DNA of 11,449 nucleotides from Legionella sp. (GTDB lineage Bacteria > Pseudomonadota > Gammaproteobacteria > Legionellales > Legionellaceae), in assembly GCA_003507515.1 (NCBI GenBank), contig DNVL01000125.1, positions 1 to 11,449 on the forward strand. Direction: 5' to 3'. The position numbers and the translations under genes are program-made. Positions 6,310 to 11,449 of the stretch are shown here, piece by piece. The first letter of the stretch is position 1, and each line of letters begins with the position of its first letter. The notes beneath the pieces are model-generated. The model saw nothing but the letters and a program-made list of their open reading frames with translations, did not search any database and was not told where the DNA came from.

Positions 6310-7776
6310 ATGCATACTCCATCACTTCGCACGCTTATCATGCGCTTGCAAAAAAAAGAATGGTCTAGTCGTGAGTTAACCACGCATTATTTAGATCGCA
6401 TCAAAAAAGCCAAAATACTCAATGCGTTTATCAGTGTCGATGCGCCTTTGGCGTTAGAATCAGCACAGCTTGCTGATATTCAACTGCAATCAGGGCTTGC
6501 AAAGCAATTGACAGGCATCCCGTTGGCACACAAAGATATTTTTTGCACCGAATCAATGCCCACCACATGCGGCTCAAAAATGCTGGCTGATTTTTACGCG
6601 CCTTATTCAGCCACACTCGTAAAACGTCTGGCGCAGCAAGGTGCTATTTTAATTGGCAAAACCAACATGGATGAATTCGCGATGGGATCGTCCAATGAAA
6701 ACAGTTATTTTGGGCCCGTCAAAAATCCTTGGGATCTAACCCGTGTCCCCGGCGGATCCTCCGGCGGATCGGCGGCAGCCGTTGCGGCAGGGCTTGTGCC
6801 CTTTACGACCGGTTCGGATACGGGTGGCTCCGTCAGACAACCAGCCGCGTTTTGTGGCATATCCGGCTTAAAACCGACCTATGGAATGGTCTCACGATTT
6901 GGCATGGTGGCCTATGCGTCAAGCCTTGATCAGGCGGGTCCGATGGCACGCAGTGCCGAAGATCTTGCCCTCGTATTTGATATGATGTCAGGTTTTGATG
7001 AAAAAGACTCGACGTCTATCCATGGCCCTGCACTCCACTGCGTTTCAGCTTTAAATACCCCGTTAAAGCCCATGCGGATTGGGGTGCCAACAGGCGTCTT
7101 GGACGACCCAGCGGTTGATCCCGATATACAACAGGCGATTCGTGCAGCCCTTGTCGTATTCGAGCAAGCAGGTGCGCAGATCATTGATATCCAGTTGCCC
7201 TTGCAATCTGCTTGGGTTCCTTGTTATTACGTCATTGCTTGCGCCGAAGCGTCCTCTAATTTATCACGTTATGATGGCATTCGCTTTGGGTTTCGAGCAC
7301 CAGACACAAACACCATTCGTGAGTTAATAACCCAATCACGAACACAAGGGTTCGGGATAGAGGTCAAGCGGCGAATTCTCACCGGCACTCAGGTGTTGTC
7401 ATCCGGTTATTTTGATGACTATTATGTGCAAGCACAAAAAATTCGCCGCATGATTCAACAAGAACTGCAAACGGTCTTATCAACCGTTGATTTTATCATC
7501 GGCCCCACCACACCGACGTGCGCCTTTAAATTAAATGAACCCATCCGCAATCCAACCCAACGCTATCTTGCCGATGTGTTTACAGTCGCAGCCAACCTCG
7601 CAGGGTTGCCAGCGTTATCTATTCCTGCCGGGTTTAACCGCGATGGGCTGCCGATTGGCATGCAGATCATGGGTACCTATTTCAGCGAGCCACGATTACT
7701 GGCCTTGGCGCATTTATATCAACAAGTGACGGATTGGCATCTGGCCAGACCTGAGCCTATTCAAGGAGATGCATGA
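6310..7776 (+). CDS. gatA: Asp/Glu-tRNA amidotransferase subunit A (glutaminase)
   Basis: GatA is the amidase-signature subunit that releases ammonia from glutamine for transamidation of Glu-tRNA(Gln) or Asp-tRNA(Asn). The Ser-cisSer-Lys triad is complete: Lys75 (PLAHKDIF), Ser150 in the glycine-serine loop (PGGSSGGS, 148-154) and nucleophile Ser174 (SDTGGSVR, 169-176). Their spacing equals that of Staphylococcus aureus GatA (K79, S154, S178). The C-terminal half carries [13 protein letters not shown] and [19 protein letters not shown], both typical. At 488 residues it is full length. Its stop overlaps the start of gatB, which points to coupled translation of equimolar subunits. Confidence 0.97.
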   Translation: MHTPSLRTLIMRLQKKEWSSRELTTHYLDRIKKAKILNAFISVDAPLALESAQLADIQLQSGLAKQLTGIPLAHKDIFCTESMPTTCGSKMLADFYAPYSATLVKRLAQQGAILIGKTNMDEFAMGSSNENSYFGPVKNPWDLTRVPGGSSGGSAAAVAAGLVPFTTGSDTGGSVRQPAAFCGISGLKPTYGMVSRFGMVAYASSLDQAGPMARSAEDLALVFDMMSGFDEKDSTSIHGPALHCVSALNTPLKPMRIGVPTGVLDDPAVDPDIQQAIRAALVVFEQAGAQIIDIQLPLQSAWVPCYYVIACAEASSNLSRYDGIRFGFRAPDTNTIRELITQSRTQGFGIEVKRRILTGTQVLSSGYFDDYYVQAQKIRRMIQQELQTVLSTVDFIIGPTTPTCAFKLNEPIRNPTQRYLADVFTVAANLAGLPALSIPAGFNRDGLPIGMQIMGTYFSEPRLLALAHLYQQVTDWHLARPEPIQGDA

Positions 7777-9188
7777 TGCATTGGCAAACCGTCATTGGCC
7801 TTGAGGTCCACGCGCAATTAAACACACGTTCCAAATTATTTTCAAACGCGCCTACTCGCGTAGGTGCACCTGCTAATTCACAAACCCATTTTATTGATGC
7901 AGGCCTGCCTGGCATGCTGCCCGTTTTGAATCAACAGGCCGTGCACATGGCCATTCAATTTGGCTTGGCGATTGATGCTGAAATCAATGACCTGTCTTAT
8001 TTCGAGCGGAAACATTACGTGTATCCTGATTTACCCAAAGGGTATCAAACGAGCCAATTGCAACGCCCCATCGTGAGCAATGGGCATCTCAACGCGGTCA
8101 CGATTGAGCGCGCGCATTTGGAAGAAGACGCGGGGAAATCGTTACACGATGCATTTCCAACGTTTACCGGCATTGATTTAAATCGCGCAGGCATTCCGTT
8201 ACTTGAAATTGTCACAACCCCTTGCCTGTTTTCGGCAGAAGAAGCCATTGGTTATTTAAAGGCGCTCCACCAACTGTTAATATTTTTAGACATTTGTGAC
8301 GGCAATATGCAAGACGGATCGTTTCGTTGCGACGTCAATCTATCGCTCAGACCCAAAAACAGTGAGACATTGGGCACCCGCACAGAATTAAAAAATTTAA
8401 ATTCATTTCGATTTATTGAGAAAGCCATTGCCTATGAACAATGCCGGCATCAAGATCTGTTAGAAAGAGGTCAACCAGTGATCCAACAAACGCGCTTGTA
8501 TTGTTCTGATACCAATACAACCCGCCCCATGCGCGATAAGGAAAACGAAAACGACTACCGCTATTTTCCTGATCCCGATTTACTGCCCATCAAAATTACG
8601 GCAGAAGATATTGCTCGCATCAAAGCCACCCTACCCGCTTTACCTGCAGCCCTTCGCGTGCAATTGATAGAGCAAGATGGGTTACCTGAAGAGAATGTTG
8701 ATTTTTTACTCTCATCTCCCAGTGTCTTTCGATTTTACGATGCGGTTAAACACCAAAGTCACGCACCGGTCAAGATAGTGGTCAACTGGTTGAAGGGGAC
8801 CTATACGGCAGCACTGCATGAAAAGGGGATGAATTTTGACTCACCACCCGTGTCACCGGAGCGAATGGCCTGTTTATTAGATCGTATAACTGACAACCTT
8901 ATTTCCGCAAACAATGCCAAGCGCGTCTTTGCTGAATTGATCATGAGTGACAACGATGTAGACACCATCATCGAATCTCTCGGCTGCCAACAAGTCGATA
9001 ATACAACTTTCATTGAACAGCTCATTCATTTAACAGTGGCGAATAACCCTCAGCAAGCCGCCGATTATCGAGCAGGTAAAGAAAAATTAATGGCCTTCTT
9101 TGTAGGGCAAGTGATGAAGCAAGCGAAAGGTTGCGCTGATCCAGCGGTGGTGAATAGGTTGCTACGGAGCTATTTTGATGGGCATTAA
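7773..9188 (+). CDS. gatB: Asp/Glu-tRNA amidotransferase subunit B
   Basis: GatB binds the misacylated tRNA, activates the glutamyl or aspartyl group with ATP and receives ammonia from GatA. The kinase-like core is intact: [10 protein letters not shown] (7-16), [12 protein letters not shown] (84-95), [11 protein letters not shown] (116-126), [13 protein letters not shown] (135-147), [24 protein letters not shown] and [14 protein letters not shown]-terminal tRNA-binding YqeY-like tail follows. The 471 residues are near the family norm. Two ATGs are adjacent. AGGAG (7764-7768) is 4 nt from ATG 7773 and 7 nt from ATG 7776, so the second may be the true start. Both overlap or abut the gatA stop. 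After EIV the usual SEPD is replaced by TTPC (148-151). Confidence 0.96.
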   Translation: MMHWQTVIGLEVHAQLNTRSKLFSNAPTRVGAPANSQTHFIDAGLPGMLPVLNQQAVHMAIQFGLAIDAEINDLSYFERKHYVYPDLPKGYQTSQLQRPIVSNGHLNAVTIERAHLEEDAGKSLHDAFPTFTGIDLNRAGIPLLEIVTTPCLFSAEEAIGYLKALHQLLIFLDICDGNMQDGSFRCDVNLSLRPKNSETLGTRTELKNLNSFRFIEKAIAYEQCRHQDLLERGQPVIQQTRLYCSDTNTTRPMRDKENENDYRYFPDPDLLPIKITAEDIARIKATLPALPAALRVQLIEQDGLPEENVDFLLSSPSVFRFYDAVKHQSHAPVKIVVNWLKGTYTAALHEKGMNFDSPPVSPERMACLLDRITDNLISANNAKRVFAELIMSDNDVDTIIESLGCQQVDNTTFIEQLIHLTVANNPQQAADYRAGKEKLMAFFVGQVMKQAKGCADPAVVNRLLRSYFDGH

Positions 9189-9191
9189 TCG

Positions 9192-9866
9192 TTACAAAAA
9201 GTCACGAAGTGCTGTCATCGGGTGAGCAGCGCTGGTGATTGACCGGCCCACAACCAAGTAATCACTTCCTGCATTTAAAGCAAATGCAGGTGTCACAATC
9301 CTACTTTGATCACCCATTGCATCCCCTGGCTGGCGAATACCCGGTGTAACCGCTAGAAAACGCTCACCGAATAATCTTTTTATTTGCATCGTATCCAGTG
9401 CCGAACAAACGATCCCATCTAACCTTGCTTCGTGTGCTAGACCCGCAAGCAAACCCACATGCGATTGCAAAGGAGCTTGAATACCTAATGTCGATAATTC
9501 GGCCTCGCTCATGCTGGTGAGTACCGTCACTGCAACGACCAGTGGGCGTCTGTCTCCATAGGGTTCTATCGCATCGCGCGCGGCCTGCATCATTTTCAAA
9601 CCACCCGATGCATGGACTGTTAGCATCCATACGCCTAGATCTGCAGCGGCCATGGATGCACGTGCAACGGTATTGGGAATGTCGTGAAATTTTAGATCAA
9701 GAAAAACCTTAAAACCTCGGGTGATCAAGGCACGTACAAACGGCGCACCCAATAAGGTAAACATTTCACTGCCTACTTTGAGTGCGCATTGACTAGGGTC
9801 CAGTTGGTCGACTAGCGTGAAAGCAGTGGATTCATTGTTAAAATCAAGTGCAATAATTAAATGCAT
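9192..9866 (-). CDS. pyrF: Orotidine-5'-phosphate decarboxylase
   Basis: PyrF makes UMP from OMP, the last step of de novo pyrimidine synthesis. The catalytic DxKxxD motif is present (D57, K59, D62 in FLDLKFHDIPNT), with Asp8 (IIALDF) and Lys30 (ALKVGSEMF) completing the active site. The phosphate-binding end VVGRSIT is near the C-terminus, and the flexible-loop region QPGDAMGDQSRIVTP is typical. The 224 residues are slightly short of the usual 230-245. It is the last gene of lapA-lapB-pyrF, 3 nt after the lapB stop, with its ribosome binding site (AGGGG) inside the end of lapB. It converges on gatB with a 3-nt gap. Confidence 0.97.
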   Translation of the reverse strand: MHLIIALDFNNESTAFTLVDQLDPSQCALKVGSEMFTLLGAPFVRALITRGFKVFLDLKFHDIPNTVARASMAAADLGVWMLTVHASGGLKMMQAARDAIEPYGDRRPLVVAVTVLTSMSEAELSTLGIQAPLQSHVGLLAGLAHEARLDGIVCSALDTMQIKRLFGERFLAVTPGIRQPGDAMGDQSRIVTPAFALNAGSDYLVVGRSITSAAHPMTALRDFL

Positions 9867-9869
9867 ATC

Positions 9870-11039
9870 CTAGTCCCCTTCTAATCCATGAATGGGTTTT
9901 ACTCGGCCCCAACTCTTACAGCTCGGGCAGTGCCAATGCAATAATTTACCACTAAAGCCGCAGTGGCTGCACCGATAGATAGGCTTGTTTTCTAGAAATT
10001 TACTGGTGATAGCATAAAGCATTTGTAATTTGTCACGCACTTTGCCATGGGCCGACTCCAAATGCCAGTATATCAATCGATTCAAACCTCGAATGGATGG
10101 ATATCGGCTGAGCTGGCTGGATACAAAATCGATGGCAAAATCGACACTTTTCTCTCTACTTAAATGCTCCGCGATGACAAAGATAACCGACGCCCTTGGA
10201 TGAGCGGGCAAGGTTTGTTCCAAATAATCGATGCATTCATCCATGGCATCTAATTCACGATAACAACGCACCAGTGGCTCAATGATTTCATTTAAGAAGC
10301 TAGGGTCTTGCTCAGGAACATGTTTTAATGCCCGAATCGCTTGTTTATACCGACCCCCTTGCATCTCAAGACTGGCTAACATCAGACTCGCACGAACGGA
10401 TTGTCGATCCACAACCAAGGCTTGCTTAACGGCTTGAGATGCCTTTTCAGGTGTATTGGCTTTTAAAGCATACTCAGCCATTTCACAATAATAATGTGCC
10501 GCTTGAGAGTGCATGCTGCTACCGGTTAATTGTTCTAGTTGTTTCACTACATCCAATGCTTTTTCCCAGGCTTTTTCCTGCTGATAAATGGCGAGCAGAC
10601 CGTTTAAACTGCTCGTGTCACGAGACCCACCCATTTCAACAACCTCTAAAAAAATACGCTCGGCCCTGTCAAAAAAACCAGCACTCATATAGTCTTGGCC
10701 TAAAGCCATTAAGGCTTCTTTGCGTTGCAACACACTCAATTGCGGGCGCGCAATCAAATTTTGATGTATTCTGATGGCGCGATCAACCTCCCCACGACGG
10801 CGAAACAAACTACCGAGTGCTAAGTGAGTTTCAACCGTTTCGCTGTCGACATCCAATAATTTGATAAAGATATCAACCGCTTTGTCCGGTTGCTCATTCA
10901 ATAAGTAGTTCAACCCCACCACATATTCACGTGATAACTGGTTGCTCGTATTTTTTTGTTTTCCAGTATCATGACGAACGCCAATCCACCAGCCTGAAAA
11001 CGCAGCAGCTGGCAATAGTAGTGGCCATAAATTAATCAT
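9870..11039 (-). CDS. lapB: LPS assembly protein LapB (YciM), TPR and zinc-ribbon protein
   Basis: LapB is an inner-membrane protein that helps FtsH degrade LpxC and so sets the rate of lipopolysaccharide synthesis. An N-terminal hydrophobic anchor (about 3-18, LWPLLLPAAAFSGWW) is followed by a series of TPR-type helical repeats (about 35-340), such as LNEQPDKAVDIFIKLL and LGSLFRRRGEVDRAIRIHQ. A rubredoxin-like zinc ribbon with Cys357, Cys360, Cys371 and Cys374 (RCSHCGF...CPSCKSWG) closes the protein. The 389 residues match E. coli LapB in size. Start and lapA stop share one base (TAATG). It is followed within 3 nt by pyrF. Confidence 0.96.
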   Translation of the reverse strand: MINLWPLLLPAAAFSGWWIGVRHDTGKQKNTSNQLSREYVVGLNYLLNEQPDKAVDIFIKLLDVDSETVETHLALGSLFRRRGEVDRAIRIHQNLIARPQLSVLQRKEALMALGQDYMSAGFFDRAERIFLEVVEMGGSRDTSSLNGLLAIYQQEKAWEKALDVVKQLEQLTGSSMHSQAAHYYCEMAEYALKANTPEKASQAVKQALVVDRQSVRASLMLASLEMQGGRYKQAIRALKHVPEQDPSFLNEIIEPLVRCYRELDAMDECIDYLEQTLPAHPRASVIFVIAEHLSREKSVDFAIDFVSSQLSRYPSIRGLNRLIYWHLESAHGKVRDKLQMLYAITSKFLENKPIYRCSHCGFSGKLLHWHCPSCKSWGRVKPIHGLEGD

Positions 11040-11329
11040 TAGTGTGGGTCCTGCAATGGGATAGCACGCAAATTCCTGATTTCTTTTTCAGTGAGTTTTA
11101 ATTGATTTTTTATTTTACGACATTCTGCTTTAATACGCCAATAGCGGCAGAGAGACAAACAAAATCCTAACAACATACCGAAACTTAGCATGAGTATGAT
11201 TAAAACAGAAACGGGTATATTAAAGGCCGTAAAGTAAACATTAATGTGAACGGATTGTGCATTCAATCCAGCAAAGCTAATGCCGACCAAAACGAGTAAT
11301 AAGTAAAAAATCGTCATCATGATGCGCAT
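11039..11329 (-). CDS. lapA: LPS assembly protein LapA (YciS, DUF1049)
   Basis: LapA is a small inner-membrane partner of LapB. The 96 residues contain two hydrophobic helices (about 4-24 and 37-61) joined by a short loop (NAQSVHINVYFTAFNIPV). A basic, probably coiled-coil tail follows (WRIKAECRKIKNQLKLTEKEIRNLR). This layout is typical of the family. ATG 11329 follows AAAGGG at 9 nt spacing. ATGs at codons 4 and 5 are less well placed. The gene overlaps lapB by one base and heads the lapA-lapB-pyrF operon. Confidence 0.92.
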   Translation of the reverse strand: MRIMMTIFYLLLVLVGISFAGLNAQSVHINVYFTAFNIPVSVLIILMLSFGMLLGFCLSLCRYWRIKAECRKIKNQLKLTEKEIRNLRAIPLQDPH

Positions 11330-11361
11330 GGGTTTATCCCTTTAAAAAAACTTAAGATAAA

Positions 11362-11387
11362 AAAAAACGTAGCTTCCTACGTTTTTT
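11362..11387. terminator. Bidirectional intrinsic terminator upstream of lapA
   Basis: AAAAAACGTAG (11362-11372) pairs perfectly with CTACGTTTTTT (11377-11387) around a 4-nt loop. The stem has a CGTAG core and A/T tracts that give U-runs in either direction. It lies 32 bp upstream of lapA. Most likely it ends a minus-strand gene to the right of the window. In many gammaproteobacteria that neighbour is ihfB, but this cannot be seen here. Confidence 0.8.
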
Positions 11388-11449
11388 AAAATCAAATCAT
11401 AACACAGTCATCATTTTTCACCACCCTTTGCTTTGCACATTTGCTTTGC
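11388..11449. other. Right edge, possible 3' end of an upstream minus-strand gene
   Basis: All three minus-strand frames enter open from the right edge and stop at 11411-11413, 11418-11420 or 11392-11394. Any of them could be the tail of the gene served by the terminator at 11362-11387. The 11-bp word TTTGCTTTGCA/TTTGCTTTGC occurs twice (about 11427 and 11440). Too little is present to choose a frame or name a product. Confidence 0.25.

Noticed and set aside
6751..6780. Short GGCGGATC repeats
   Set aside because: They encode the glycine-serine loop with the cis-Ser of GatA and are explained by protein sequence.
7851..7864. Small hairpin CCTAC-TCGC-GTAGG in gatB
   Set aside because: A 5-bp stem in coding sequence is expected by chance, and nothing around it suggests regulation.
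1..11449. CRISPR array, toxin-antitoxin pair, restriction-modification or other defence system
   Set aside because: No regularly spaced repeats and no defence-related protein motifs were found. The intact genes belong to metabolic, translation and envelope families.

Overview
The window looks like the chromosome of a gammaproteobacterium, most likely of the Legionellales (Legionella/Coxiella-like). This is judged from protein resemblance and gene order only. The lapA-lapB-pyrF block is typical of gammaproteobacteria. A complete GatCAB amidotransferase, a long membrane-anchored FadE and a DUF1189 membrane protein would all be at home in that order. No genus can be fixed without a database search.

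Layout. Bases 1-165 carry no recognisable gene but have closely spaced direct repeats. At 166-215 lies the 3' portion of a tRNA-Arg(CCT), from the anticodon arm to CCA, with no 5' half. This is the usual scar (attachment site) left at the far end of an element integrated into a tRNA gene, so the element would lie to the left of the window. Bases 216-650 hold an AT-rich stretch and what looks like a decayed coding sequence spread over three frames. A good sigma70-type promoter then drives an exported Ntn-hydrolase of the choloylglycine hydrolase/penicillin V acylase family (677-1792, +). Converging on it is a compact minus-strand operon, DUF1189 membrane protein -> alpha/beta hydrolase -> FadE acyl-CoA dehydrogenase (5923 down to 1805). 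Two strong hairpins are embedded in the 3' end of fadE.

From 6003 to 9188 (+) runs the gatC-gatA-gatB operon. It makes the amidotransferase that converts misacylated Glu-tRNA(Gln) and/or Asp-tRNA(Asn) to the correct aminoacyl-tRNA. It ends 3 bp from the convergent lapA-lapB-pyrF operon (11329 down to 9192, -). That operon encodes two inner-membrane proteins that control LPS synthesis, plus orotidine-5'-phosphate decarboxylase. A strong intrinsic terminator sits just upstream of lapA and probably ends the preceding gene, which lies outside the window.

The right-hand two thirds is ordinary housekeeping sequence. The parts worth a second look are the tRNA-Arg attachment scar with its repeats, the gene relic next to it, the secreted PVA-like acylase, the DUF1189/hydrolase/FadE operon, and the hairpins in fadE.
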